DNA from: Mycolicibacterium flavescens
GTDB taxonomy: Bacteria; Actinomycetota; Actinomycetes; Mycobacteriales; Mycobacteriaceae
Direction: 5' to 3'
NCBI RefSeq assembly: GCF_001722335.1
Contig: NZ_MIHA01000027.1
Coordinates: 3,194 to 67,193 of the forward strand
Length of the DNA stretch: 64,000 nt
How positions within the stretch are numbered: the stretch's first letter is position 1; the number at the start of each line of letters is the position of its first letter. The notes beneath the pieces are model-generated. The model ran no database searches and was not told where the DNA came from. It worked only from the letters and a program-made list of their open reading frames with translations. A program made the position numbers and the translations under genes. This document shows, one piece after another, positions 24,606-33,378 of the stretch.

Positions 24606-25325
24606 GTGCGAACGGCTTTGATCACCGGTGGTAGCGGCGGGATCGGAAAGGCTTGTGGCCGCAGGCTGGTCGAAGCCGGCTACGACGTGGTGCTGACCGC
24701 GCGCCGGGAAGCCCCTCTGCGAGCGGCAGCGGAGGAACTCGGTGCCCGCTACGTCGTCGCCGACGCCGCCACCCCGCAGACTTTCGCCCCGGCCGTCGAA
24801 GCGGCGGAGTCGATCGGGCTGGTGGTGCACGCCTCGGGGGTTCTCGGCGGAACCTATGCGCGCAAGCAGACTTTCGAGCAGTGGCGCGCGATCATGTCGG
24901 CCAACCTCGACTCGTGCTTCGCGGTGACCTCCGCGGCGCTGCCTCGGATGGCGCCCGGGTCGCGCTTCGTGTTCATCTCCTCGTCGGCCGCGCACGAACC
25001 GATGAGGGCGCGCACGGCGTACTCCGCGGCCAAGGCCGGGATGAACGCGTTCGCCGGCGCGCTGGCACAGGAAGTCGACCGCGACGGAATCAGCGTGCAC
25101 CTCGTGACGCCGGGACCGGTGGAGACCGAGATGCTGGCCGATGTGCCGTTCGAGATGTACGCGATCCGGGCGGCCGACGTCGCCGACGCCGTCGTCTGGC
25201 TCGACACCCTGGACCCGTCGGTGGAGGTGCCCGAGATCAGGTTGCACGCCGTCACCCGCGGACCGTCGGCGCGTCCACCGGTGGTTCCCTTGGAGGTGCA
25301 GCGCCGCGGTCAGTCCAGCCGGTAG
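24606..25325 (+). CDS. Short-chain dehydrogenase/reductase
   Basis: A 239-residue SDR starting at GTG 24606 (10 bp after the GntR stop, so co-transcribed). Cofactor motif TGGSGGIG, the conserved HASGVL block, and catalytic Ser (SSSAAH) with YSAAK (Y-x3-K) are present. It would oxidise an alcohol or reduce a ketone with NAD(P). It is short at the C-terminus compared with classical 250-aa SDRs. The last 16 bp overlap the convergent amidohydrolase gene. Confidence 0.92.
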   Translation: MRTALITGGSGGIGKACGRRLVEAGYDVVLTARREAPLRAAAEELGARYVVADAATPQTFAPAVEAAESIGLVVHASGVLGGTYARKQTFEQWRAIMSANLDSCFAVTSAALPRMAPGSRFVFISSSAAHEPMRARTAYSAAKAGMNAFAGALAQEVDRDGISVHLVTPGPVETEMLADVPFEMYAIRAADVADAVVWLDTLDPSVEVPEIRLHAVTRGPSARPPVVPLEVQRRGQSSR

Positions 25326-26374
25326 AAGCGTGCCGCGTTACGGGCGCCGACCTTGCGCCGCGCGGAGTCGGACAGGTCGCCGCGTCCGCGCAGCGGTTTG
25401 GTGCTTTCCGGCCAGTCCCCGCTCCAGAGCGGATAGTGGCTGGCGAACATCAGGAAATCCTCGCCCAGCACATCGATGACGCCTGACAGAAGCGGTTCGC
25501 CCGCAGCGCAGGTGACCCAGATGTTGCCCGCCGCTAGGTAGTCGTAGGGATCGCGTCGCCAGCCGCCCTCGATCCAGTCACCGCGTTTGACGAAGTGGCT
25601 TCGCAGACGGTCGATGAAGTACGGCAGCCAGCCCGCCCCGGCGTCGAGGAACGCCACCCGCAACCCCGGATGCCGGTCGAAGACGCCGCCCGATACCAGA
25701 GACGTCATCGCCGACATCTGGTCGAACGGCGAGCCGATGCTGTGCACCTGGACGTAGTTGGTGAACCGGTCGACGCCGATCTTCGGCATGTTCATCCCCG
25801 CTGCGCCGTGGATGCCCAGCGGCATGTCGAGGTCGACCGCCGCGGCGTAGAACGCGTCGAGGTCGGGATGGTCGAGGTTCTTCGACCGCAGCCCCGGCGG
25901 CACATGGGTGGCCACCAGCCCGAGGTCCTTTGCCTCACGCATGATCTCGATGGCGGTGGCGCCCATCTCGATCGGGGTGACCGCGACGCCGTACAGCCGG
26001 CCCGGCGCCGTGGCGCAGTAGTCGGCGAGCCACTGGTTGTAGAACCGGGCGAAACCGGCGGCGAAGCCCGGATCCCGCAGGGTCGGGGTGCACAGCCCGA
26101 GGCTCGGATACAGCACCATCGCGTCGATGTGGTCGCGTTCGGCGTCGCCGACGACGCCCGCCGGCGTGCGGCAGTTCAGACCGGGCGCCGTCGTCAGACC
26201 GTGGTCGATAGGGCACCCGGCGCCCGGGCCGGTCGGTTCGGGGTACTGCCTGCCTTCGATGACCAGCCCGAGGCCGTCGGTGCGGGGCGCGATGTGCCGC
26301 GGCCAGCGCTGCATCGCCTGGACTGCCAGCGATGCACCCTCGGCGACGTGTCCGTCGGCATCGATGATCCGCAT
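25310..26374 (-). CDS. Amidohydrolase 2 family (ACMSD-like) protein with an altered active-site Asp
   Basis: A 354-residue TIM-barrel protein of the PF04909 group. The N-terminal metal motif is IIDADGHVAE and LGIHGAAG carries a later metal-site His. The usual block FASDYPHWD reads FASHYPLWSGD here: His313 stands where the catalytic/metal Asp is expected, and Leu follows in place of His. Family members decarboxylate or hydrolyse ring-cleavage products. This copy may be altered in activity or inactive. It overlaps the SDR convergently. Confidence 0.88.
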   Translation of the reverse strand: MRIIDADGHVAEGASLAVQAMQRWPRHIAPRTDGLGLVIEGRQYPEPTGPGAGCPIDHGLTTAPGLNCRTPAGVVGDAERDHIDAMVLYPSLGLCTPTLRDPGFAAGFARFYNQWLADYCATAPGRLYGVAVTPIEMGATAIEIMREAKDLGLVATHVPPGLRSKNLDHPDLDAFYAAAVDLDMPLGIHGAAGMNMPKIGVDRFTNYVQVHSIGSPFDQMSAMTSLVSGGVFDRHPGLRVAFLDAGAGWLPYFIDRLRSHFVKRGDWIEGGWRRDPYDYLAAGNIWVTCAAGEPLLSGVIDVLGEDFLMFASHYPLWSGDWPESTKPLRGRGDLSDSARRKVGARNAARFYRLD

Positions 26375-26469
26375 CAGTTTGCCAAAAGTAGCAGGTTGAG
26401 GCGAAACGCCAGCCCAGTCCGGGCAATGTTGCGCTCAGGCGCGGTGCGGAAACCGCTGGTGCGCGGCGG

Positions 26470-26706
26470 CTAATACTGCCCGAGCGGGCGGCAGACGTTG
26501 GTGATCGGGTTCCAGTACTCGCCCGGCGCGCACGCCAGCGGGACCGTCGCCACCGGTCCGCGGCAGACGTTGTCGACCGGATCCCACCAGCCGCCCGGGC
26601 AGTTCAGCGGTTGCGCCGCGGCGGACGGAGCCATCAGCAGGGAAAGGGCCGCGACCGGAGCAGCAGCTGCGGTGGCGACCATCGCACGACCAATGATCTT
26701 GTTCAT
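26470..26706 (-). CDS. Small secreted protein with two Cys-rich repeats, 78 aa
   Basis: ATG 26706 opens a signal peptide (MNKIIGRAMVATAAAAPVAALSLLMAPSAAA). The ~45-residue mature part holds two copies of a motif C-P/A-G-x-W/Y-W/D-x-P-x-x-N-V-C-R: LNCPGGWWDPVDNVCR and LACAPGEYWNPITNVCR. Each repeat probably closes one disulfide. It is likely exported. No function known to me; it resembles small secreted mycobacterial proteins with tandem Cys loops. Confidence 0.7.
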   Translation of the reverse strand: MNKIIGRAMVATAAAAPVAALSLLMAPSAAAQPLNCPGGWWDPVDNVCRGPVATVPLACAPGEYWNPITNVCRPLGQY

Positions 26707-26768
26707 GCGACGAGCTTGCCCCGAACCCGTCTGGTCCAAACAGCCGGGGTGCCCGAATCTTCGGGGGC

Positions 26769-26836
26769 AGAACACCGTCAAGGGAAGAACGCCGTCAAGG
26801 GAAGAACGCCGTCAAGAAAAGAACACCGTCAGGAGA
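26769..26836. repeat. 17-bp tandem repeat, four copies, at a gene end
   Basis: Four consecutive 17-base units: AGAACACCGTCAAGGGA (26769), AGAACGCCGTCAAGGGA (26786), AGAACGCCGTCAAGAAA (26803) and AGAACACCGTCAGGAGA (26820-26836). Copies 1 and 2 differ at one base. The last unit includes the P450 stop codon (26829-26831). The unit length is not a multiple of three and lies mostly non-coding, upstream of the 78-aa secreted protein. Confidence 0.9.
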
Positions 26837-28037
26837 CAACCACGTCGAGGCGCTCCCACCCGCGCACCGTGGACGTGGGCGCGAGCCGGGCTGTCGCAGG
26901 GTCGATGTCCCACTCGGGCCACCGGTTGAGCAGTTCGTCGAGGGCCACCCGCCCCTCGAGCCGCGCGAGGTTGGCGCCCAGGCAGTAGTGCACCCCTTTA
27001 CCGAAGGTGATGTGGCTGATGTTTTCGCGTCGGATGTCGAACACGTCGGGCCGGTCATAGCGGCGCGGGTCGCGGTTGGCCGCCCCGAACATCAGCAGGA
27101 TCGCCGCACCGGCGGGCGCGGTGCGGCCGTGCGCCTCGAAGTCGCGTGTCACCAGCCGGGCGACGTTGTGGCCGGTCGGCTCGAAGCGCAGCGTCTCGTC
27201 GACGGCGCGCGTCAGCAGCGTGCGGTTCTGCACCACCTCGCGACGCTGGTCGGGGTGCTCGGCGAGCACTTTCGCCAGCCAGCCGATCAGCCGGCCCGTG
27301 GTCTCGTTGCCCGCTCCCGCGACGACCTGCGTGTAGTGCAGCACCTCTTTGCGGGTGAGCTTGCGGGTCACCCCGTTCTCGTCTTCGAACTCGACGTTGA
27401 GCAGCGCGGTCATCAGGTCGTCGGACGGGTTCTGCGCCCGCCAGTCGACGTAGTCGGCGTAGATGCTGCCGTCGGCGATCTTGTCGGCCCGCACCACTTT
27501 CATCGGTGAGCCGGGCTTGGTCCGCAGGCTGGCGTCGTTGGCGTCGCGCACCGAGATCTGCTCGGATTCCGGTATGCCCAACAGCATTCCGATCACGCGC
27601 ATCGGCATCATCGAGGCCAGTTCGGCGATGATGTCGAAGCGGTCGGACCCGACCAGCGGGTCAAGGCAGTTGACGCAGTACCGCCGGATCTGGTCTTCGA
27701 GCTCGGCCATGCGGCGCGGGGTGAACACCCGCGACATCAGACCGCGCAGCATCGTGTGGACCGGCGGATCCTCCATCATCATCACGCCTTTGGGCATGTC
27801 GAACTGCGACTGGATGAGTTCGAGGATGTCGCCGCGGCTGTTGGAGAAGGTCCGCCAGTCCAGCAGTGCGCGTTCGACGTCATCGTGTCGCGACAACGCC
27901 CAGAAGTCGTACTGCTCGTTGTGATACAGCGGCGCCTCTTCGCGGAGACGCTCGTAGATCGGATACGGGTCGGCGACGATGTCCACCCGGTACGGGTCGT
28001 AGTAGACGGTGTCGTCGGTCCGCTCGGTGACGGTCAT
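26829..28037 (-). CDS. Cytochrome P450
   Basis: A 402-residue P450. Cys352 in FGKGVHYCLGANLAR ligates heme. The I-helix motif is VVAGAGNETT and the ExxR motif is DETLRF. It is co-directional with the SDR 10 bp upstream and probably shares its promoter and TetR operator. Electrons must come from a separate ferredoxin system not seen nearby. Substrate unknown; the pattern GHNVARLVTRDFEAHG is like CYPs that act on steroids or terpenoids, but this is a loose impression. Confidence 0.95.
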   Translation of the reverse strand: MTVTERTDDTVYYDPYRVDIVADPYPIYERLREEAPLYHNEQYDFWALSRHDDVERALLDWRTFSNSRGDILELIQSQFDMPKGVMMMEDPPVHTMLRGLMSRVFTPRRMAELEDQIRRYCVNCLDPLVGSDRFDIIAELASMMPMRVIGMLLGIPESEQISVRDANDASLRTKPGSPMKVVRADKIADGSIYADYVDWRAQNPSDDLMTALLNVEFEDENGVTRKLTRKEVLHYTQVVAGAGNETTGRLIGWLAKVLAEHPDQRREVVQNRTLLTRAVDETLRFEPTGHNVARLVTRDFEAHGRTAPAGAAILLMFGAANRDPRRYDRPDVFDIRRENISHITFGKGVHYCLGANLARLEGRVALDELLNRWPEWDIDPATARLAPTSTVRGWERLDVVVS

Positions 28038-28047
28038 CGTTTCTCCT

Positions 28048-28884
28048 CTACTTCAGGAGGCTGCCGGCATCCACGGGCAGCGGCACACCGGTGATGTAGC
28101 GGGCTTCGTCGGAGGCCAGGAACAGCACGGCGTTGCTGATGTCGACGGGCTCCACCCACGGGATCGGCAGGAAGTGGAACGACTGGCAGATCGGCGCGAG
28201 GTCGTCGGGTCCCGGGTTCTCCAGGTCCGGACGAAACAGCCGGTAGGTCGGCTCGTTCATCAGCAGCGGGGTGCACACATGGGTCGGGTGCACGCTGTTG
28301 ACCCGGATCGAGTGCTGCCCGAGTTCGACGGCGAAGGTGCGCATCAGCCCGACGACACCGTGTTTGGCCGCGATGTAATGACCGACCTGCGGGTAGGCCT
28401 TGGTGCCACCGACCGAGCTGGTGAGGATGATCGAGCCGCCGCGCCCGCCGGCCAGCAAGTGCGGGACGGCGGCCTTGACGGTTTTCCACACCCCGCCGAG
28501 GTTGACGTCGATGGTCTCGTCGAAGCGGTCCTCGGCCATCTTGTGCAGTTTGACTCCGGTGGTGCCGATACCGGCGTTGCCGACGACGATGTCGAGCCGG
28601 CCGAGTTGTTCGACGCCGCCGTCGACGGCCGCCTTGAGCGCGTCGTAGTCGCGCACGTCGACCTCGGCGGTCACGATGCGGCGGTCGAGGTTCTTGACCA
28701 TGTCGGCGGTCTCGGCGAGATCCTCGGGGGTGGCGGCCGGTGCGGTCGAGTCGGCGAATCCGCGGCAGATGTCGACCGCGATGATGTCGGCGCCCTCCTG
28801 GGCCAACCGCACCGCGTGGCTTCGTCCCTGCCCGCGTGCCGCGCCGGTGACGAATGCGACCTTGCCTTCTACTCGACCCGTCAT
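28048..28884 (-). CDS. SDR-family oxidoreductase, mycofactocin-coupled type
   Basis: A 278-residue SDR: TGAARGQGRSHAVRLAQEGADIIAVD cofactor motif, NAGIG, catalytic SSVGG Ser and YIAAK. The RGQGRSHA variant marks the group (TIGR03971 type) whose NAD cofactor is non-exchangeable and re-oxidised through mycofactocin in actinobacteria. It probably oxidises a secondary alcohol made by the adjacent P450. Its start is 16 bp from the operator palindrome. Confidence 0.92.
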   Translation of the reverse strand: MTGRVEGKVAFVTGAARGQGRSHAVRLAQEGADIIAVDICRGFADSTAPAATPEDLAETADMVKNLDRRIVTAEVDVRDYDALKAAVDGGVEQLGRLDIVVGNAGIGTTGVKLHKMAEDRFDETIDVNLGGVWKTVKAAVPHLLAGGRGGSIILTSSVGGTKAYPQVGHYIAAKHGVVGLMRTFAVELGQHSIRVNSVHPTHVCTPLLMNEPTYRLFRPDLENPGPDDLAPICQSFHFLPIPWVEPVDISNAVLFLASDEARYITGVPLPVDAGSLLK

Positions 28885-28900
28885 CGGCGCTCCCCTCGCG

Positions 28901-28920
28901 TGTTGGGCGATCGCCCAACA
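28901..28920. promoter_or_regulatory. Perfect 20-bp palindrome, likely TetR operator
   Basis: TGTTGGGCGA followed by TCGCCCAACA forms an uninterrupted 20-bp palindrome. It lies in the 50-bp gap between the divergent SDR and TetR genes, 14 bp ahead of the TetR ATG at 28935. TetR regulators bind such dyads. The direction of control (auto-repression plus control of the SDR-P450 genes) is inferred from position. Confidence 0.8.
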
Positions 28921-28934
28921 TCTAGGCTGGCGCC

Positions 28935-29522
28935 ATGTCTAGCAGCCCCGTCGGCGAGCGGTCAAGGGGTGGGCGCGAGTCATCGGCCCGGGCCGCGCTG
29001 ATCGAGGCGACGGCCCAGGTCATGCTCGAGGAGGGCTACGCGGCAGCCACATCCAGGAGGGTGGCGGCCCGGGCCGGGGTGAAGCCCGCGCTCGTGCACT
29101 ACTACTTCCCGAGCATGGACGATCTGTTCCTGGCGGTGCTGCGCGACGGCGCGGAGGCCAACCTGGCGCGACAGCGCGAGGCGCTCGCCGCCGATGGGCC
29201 GCTGCACGCGCTGTGGTGGCTCAACAGCACCCACGGCGCGCGGCTGTTCATGGAGTTCGTGGCGCTGGCCAATCACCGCAAGGCCATCCGCAGCGAGATC
29301 GCGACGTATGCCGAGCGATTCGGCGAGGCCGAAGAGGCGGTGGTGACCGCGGCGATGAGCGCCCACGGTATCGACCGCGACGCGTTCCCGCCGGTGGTGA
29401 TGTCTATGATCATCACCAGCCTGGCCCGGATCGTTTTGCTCGAGCGCGGGCTCGGCATCACCCGTGGACACGCCGAGGCGGAAGCGTTCGTCGAGCGCTA
29501 TCTCGACCGGCTCGAACCGTGA
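28935..29522 (+). CDS. TetR-family transcriptional regulator
   Basis: A 195-residue regulator. The helix-turn-helix covers ALIEATAQVMLEEGYAAATSRRVAARAGVKPALVHYYFPSMDDLFLAVL, with HYYF as the TetR signature. The C-terminal domain is helical and binds an unknown ligand. It is divergent from the SDR gene with a perfect palindrome between. It is also 180 bp upstream of the mmpS-mmpL operon and could regulate that too. Confidence 0.95.
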   Translation: MSSSPVGERSRGGRESSARAALIEATAQVMLEEGYAAATSRRVAARAGVKPALVHYYFPSMDDLFLAVLRDGAEANLARQREALAADGPLHALWWLNSTHGARLFMEFVALANHRKAIRSEIATYAERFGEAEEAVVTAAMSAHGIDRDAFPPVVMSMIITSLARIVLLERGLGITRGHAEAEAFVERYLDRLEP

Positions 29523-29703
29523 GCATCGTGGTCGGAATTGTGACCTGGATCACGGCACTGCGCCGGGGGTGACCAGCAGCACGATAACTTGAGTTAACCT
29601 AGGCCTCAGTGAGAACTTATACGGGCTAAGTTATGTTCAGCGAGATCACAGCAACCGAAAACGACTGAGGGCGGATATGCGCGGCAATGGGCGGGATAAG
29701 TAG
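29523..29703. promoter_or_regulatory. Control region upstream of the mmpS-mmpL operon
   Basis: A 181-bp gap with an AT-rich stretch. Visible dyads are TAACT-tg-AGTTA (29585-29596), followed by GTTAAC, and AACTTA-7 nt-TAAGTT (29614-29632). The first dyad also contains a partial match (about 12 of 19) to the IdeR consensus, too weak to call. A regulator would be expected here because MmpL exporters are usually tightly controlled. Confidence 0.45.
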
Positions 29704-30132
29704 ATGCTCCGACTCGCGAAAAAGGTTTGGATTCCCATTGTCATCATCGTGGTGGTGGTGATCGCCGGCTTCACGGTCAGCCGTATCCGCACCTTCTTCG
29801 GCGCTGAGGGCATCATCGTCACGCCCAGGGTGTTCGCCGAGGACCCCGAGCCGTTCGACCCCAAGGTCATCAAGTACGAGATCTTCGGTACCGGCTCGTA
29901 CGCCGATATCAACTATCTGGATCTCGATGCCCGTCCTCAACGCGTCGACGGTGCGACGCTGCCCTGGACTCTGACGTTGCAGACCACGGCGCCTTCGGCC
30001 GCCCCCAACATCGTCGCCCAGGGCGACGGCGGGAGCATCACCTGCCGGATCACTGTCGATGACGAAGTCAAAGATGAAAGAACCTCCACAGGCGTGAACG
30101 CTCAAACCTTCTGCTTTGTGAAATCCGCATGA
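29704..30132 (+). CDS. MmpS-family transport accessory protein
   Basis: A 142-residue protein with one N-terminal membrane helix ([21 protein letters not shown]). It is followed by a periplasmic beta domain ending [65 protein letters not shown] with two cysteines (TCRI, FCFV). MmpS proteins bind cognate MmpL transporters. The stop overlaps the mmpL ATG (ATGA). Confidence 0.93.
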   Translation: MLRLAKKVWIPIVIIVVVVIAGFTVSRIRTFFGAEGIIVTPRVFAEDPEPFDPKVIKYEIFGTGSYADINYLDLDARPQRVDGATLPWTLTLQTTAPSAAPNIVAQGDGGSITCRITVDDEVKDERTSTGVNAQTFCFVKSA

Positions 30133-33032
30133 GTGCGCCGACGAACGAGCCGGCCACCGACGCCTTCCCGCCGGTCCGGCACGCGAAGCGGCCGTTCATC
30201 CCGCGGGCGATCCGGACCTTCGCGCTCCCGATCATCATCGGCTGGATCGCGCTGATCGCGCTGGTCAATGTCACTGTGCCGCAGCTGGAAGAGGTCGGCC
30301 AGCAACGCGCCGTTTCGATGAGCCCGAGCTTCGCGCCATCGATGATCGCGATGAAGCGCGTCGGCAAGGTCTTCGAGGAGTACGACTCAGACAGCTCGGC
30401 GATGATCGTCATCGAGGGCGACAAGCCGCTCGGCGACGACACCCGCGCCTTCTACGGCGATATGGTCGCCAAGCTCGAGGCTGACACCAAGCACGTGCAG
30501 AGCGTGCAGGACTTCTGGAGCGATCCGCTCACCGCGTCGGGTGCGCAGAGCAGCGACGGCAAGGCCGCCTACGTGCAGGTCTACCTGTCCGGGAACCAGG
30601 GCGAAGCGCTGGCCAACGAGTCGGTGGAAGCCGTGCAGTCCCTTGTCGAAGGCATGCAGCCGCCGCCCGGGGTGAAGGTGTTCGTGACCGGCCCGGCGGC
30701 ACTGGCCGCCGACCAGCACATCGCCAGCGACCGCAGCATCCGGGTGATCGAGGCGCTCACCTTCACCGTGATCATCATCATGCTGCTGCTGGTCTACCGC
30801 TCGATCATCACCGTGGTGCTCACGCTGGTGATGGTGGTACTGCAGTTGGCTGCCGCCCGAGGCGTGGTGGCGTTCCTCGGGTATCACGAGATCATCGGGC
30901 TCTCCCCATTCGCCAGCAACCTGCTCGTCACGTTGGCGATCGCGGCCGGCACCGACTACGCGATCTTCCTGACGGGTCGCTATCAGGAGGCCCGCGGCAC
31001 CGGGGAAGACCGGGAGTCCGCGTATTACACGATGTTCCACGGCACCGCACACGTGGTGCTGGGGTCGGGCCTGACAATCGCCGGTGCGCTGTTCTGCCTG
31101 AGTTTCACCAGGCTGCCGTACTTCCAGACAATGGGTGTGCCGCTGGCCGTCGGAATGGTGACCGGGGTCGTCGCGTCGTTGACCCTCGCGCCGGCGATCA
31201 TCAGCATCGCGAGCAGATTCGGCAAGGTGCTCGAACCCAAGCGGGCGATGCGGGTGCGCGGCTGGCGCAAGGTCGGGGCCGCAGTGGTGCGCTGGCCCGG
31301 GCCGATTCTCGTTGCGACAGTGGCGCTTTCGCTGGTGGGCCTGCTCGCGCTGCCGGGCTATCGCACCAACTACAACGACCGCAACTACCTGCCCGCCGAC
31401 CTGCCGGCCAACGAGGGCTACGCCGCTGCGGACCGACACTTCTCGCAGGCCCGGATGAACCCCGAGCTGTTGATGGTCGAAAGTGACCACGACCTGCGCA
31501 ACTCGGCGGACTTCCTGGTGATCGACAAGATCGCCAAACAGATCTTCCGGGTGCCGGGGATCTCGCGGGTGCAGGCCATCACCCGCCCCGACGGTAAGCC
31601 GATCGAGCACACGTCGATCCCGTTCCAGATCAGCATGCAGGGCACCACCCAGCAGATGAACCAGAAGTACCTTCAGGACCGGATGGCCGACATGCTGGTG
31701 CAGGCCGACGAGATGGGTAAGACCATCGAGACCATGGAGAAGATGTCCGCCCTCACCGAGGAGATGGCGGCCACCACGCACAGCATGGTCACGAAGATGA
31801 AGGACATGACGGTCGACGTCGCCGAATTGCGCGACAACATCGCGAATTTCGACGACTTCTTCCGGCCCATCCGCAACTACTTCTACTGGGAACCGAAGTG
31901 CTACAACATCCCGATCTGTTGGGCGCTGCGGTCGATCTTCGACACCCTTGACGGCATCGACACGATGACCCACGACATCCAGGACCTGATCCCGGAGATG
32001 GAGCGGCTGGATGAGCTGATGCCGCAGATGGTCACGCTGATGCCGCCGATGATCGACACCATGAAGACCATGCGCACGATGATGCTGACGATGTATGCCT
32101 CGCAGAAGGGCATGCAGGATCAGATGGCTGCGCTGCAGGAGAACTCGACGGCGATGGGCGACGCGTTCGACGCGTCGATGAACGACGACTCGTTCTACCT
32201 GCCGCCGGAGGTCTTCGACAACGAAGAGTTCAAGAAGGGCATGGAGAACTTCATCTCCCCCGACGGCAAGTCGGTGCGGTTCATCATCGCCCACGACGGT
32301 GACCCGATGACCGAGGAGGGCATCGCCCGGATCGACTCGATCAAGCAGGCGGCCAAGGAAGCCATCAAGGGCACCCCCCTCGAGGGCTCGACGATCTACC
32401 TGGCCGGTACCGCGGCGGTCTACAAGGACATGTCCGACGGCAACAACTACGACCTGATGATCGCGGCCATCCTGGCGTTGGCGTTGATCTTCACGATCAT
32501 GCTGATCCTGACCCGCGCGGTGGTCGCGGCCGCGGTGATCGTCGGGACCGTGGTGGTCTCGCTGGGCGCGTCGTTCGGGTTGTCGATCCTGATCTGGCAG
32601 CACATCCTGGGCATCGAACTGCACTGGATGGTGATGGCGATGGCGATCATCGTGCTGCTTGCCGTCGGCGCCGACTACAACCTGCTGTTGGTCTCCCGGC
32701 TGAAAGAGGAACTGCACGCCGGCATCAACACCGGCATCATCCGGGCGATGGGTGGCAGCGGTTCGGTGGTGACCTCGGCGGGCCTGGTGTTCGCGTTCAC
32801 CATGATGTCGATGGCGGTCAGCGAACTGACGGTCATCGGCCAGGTCGGCACCACGATCGGGTTGGGTCTGCTGTTCGACACGCTGGTGATCCGAGCGTTC
32901 ATGACGCCTTCGATCGCAGCGCTGATGGGTAAGTGGTTCTGGTGGCCACAGCGGGTCCGGGCCCGGCCGGTGCCCGTGCCGTGGCCCACGCCGCGGGAAG
33001 TGACGACGACGTCGGAAGGAAGCCAGTCATGA
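30129..33032 (+). CDS. MmpL-family RND lipid transporter
   Basis: A 967-residue RND transporter with twelve predicted membrane segments and two large periplasmic loops. The proton-relay Asp-Tyr pairs are D276-Y277 ([17 protein letters not shown]) in TM4 and D849-Y850 ([16 protein letters not shown]) in TM10. A periplasmic coiled segment (about 520-700) rich in Met and Glu ends in [13 protein letters not shown], with two cysteines that could form a disulfide. MmpL5-type proteins export siderophores or lipids using the proton gradient. It shares an operon with mmpS and two secreted proteins. Confidence 0.95.
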   Translation: MSAPTNEPATDAFPPVRHAKRPFIPRAIRTFALPIIIGWIALIALVNVTVPQLEEVGQQRAVSMSPSFAPSMIAMKRVGKVFEEYDSDSSAMIVIEGDKPLGDDTRAFYGDMVAKLEADTKHVQSVQDFWSDPLTASGAQSSDGKAAYVQVYLSGNQGEALANESVEAVQSLVEGMQPPPGVKVFVTGPAALAADQHIASDRSIRVIEALTFTVIIIMLLLVYRSIITVVLTLVMVVLQLAAARGVVAFLGYHEIIGLSPFASNLLVTLAIAAGTDYAIFLTGRYQEARGTGEDRESAYYTMFHGTAHVVLGSGLTIAGALFCLSFTRLPYFQTMGVPLAVGMVTGVVASLTLAPAIISIASRFGKVLEPKRAMRVRGWRKVGAAVVRWPGPILVATVALSLVGLLALPGYRTNYNDRNYLPADLPANEGYAAADRHFSQARMNPELLMVESDHDLRNSADFLVIDKIAKQIFRVPGISRVQAITRPDGKPIEHTSIPFQISMQGTTQQMNQKYLQDRMADMLVQADEMGKTIETMEKMSALTEEMAATTHSMVTKMKDMTVDVAELRDNIANFDDFFRPIRNYFYWEPKCYNIPICWALRSIFDTLDGIDTMTHDIQDLIPEMERLDELMPQMVTLMPPMIDTMKTMRTMMLTMYASQKGMQDQMAALQENSTAMGDAFDASMNDDSFYLPPEVFDNEEFKKGMENFISPDGKSVRFIIAHDGDPMTEEGIARIDSIKQAAKEAIKGTPLEGSTIYLAGTAAVYKDMSDGNNYDLMIAAILALALIFTIMLILTRAVVAAAVIVGTVVVSLGASFGLSILIWQHILGIELHWMVMAMAIIVLLAVGADYNLLLVSRLKEELHAGINTGIIRAMGGSGSVVTSAGLVFAFTMMSMAVSELTVIGQVGTTIGLGLLFDTLVIRAFMTPSIAALMGKWFWWPQRVRARPVPVPWPTPREVTTTSEGSQS

Positions 33033-33355
33033 AACGACTGATCGCCGCGATGGCCACGCCGGTGGCGGCCCTGGTGTTGGCGGCGCCGGCGCAGGCCGAC
33101 CCCGACACCGACTTCGCCAACGAGTTGCACACCTACGGCATCTACGGGCAGAAGGACTACAACGCCTGGATCGGCAAGATCACCTGCAAGCGGCAGCGCA
33201 ACGGCGTGGACAAGAGCGCCCACGATTCAGCGCAGTTCGTGCAGAACCAGCTGGAGCGCAGCCAGAACAGCACCGAGCAGTCCTACCAGTTCCTGGCGGC
33301 TGCGATGCGGTTCTACTGCCCGGACCTGCTGCCGATTCTGGATCAGGCGCGATGA
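33029..33355 (+). CDS. Secreted DUF732-family protein in the mmpL operon
   Basis: A 108-residue protein. ATG 33029 overlaps the mmpL stop (ATGA) and opens a signal peptide ([44 protein letters not shown]). The mature domain has the DUF732 pattern with cysteines in KITCKRQRN and RFYCPDLLP. Such proteins are periplasmic. Coupling suggests it assists transport or processing of the MmpL cargo (inference). Confidence 0.9.
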   Translation: MKRLIAAMATPVAALVLAAPAQADPDTDFANELHTYGIYGQKDYNAWIGKITCKRQRNGVDKSAHDSAQFVQNQLERSQNSTEQSYQFLAAAMRFYCPDLLPILDQAR

Positions 33356-33378
33356 CCGCGATCACGAGGAGTCGAAAA

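Noticed and set aside
29584..29602. Possible IdeR box upstream of mmpS
   Set aside because: Only about 12 of 19 positions fit the TTAGGTTAGGCTAACCTAA consensus, with the first half poorly matched; not enough to call iron control.
30387..32717. Long minus-strand frame antisense to mmpL (also 36510-38570)
   Set aside because: It is His/Asp/Gln-rich with no domain and mirrors the codon usage of the real mmpL gene, as expected for a GC-rich shadow.
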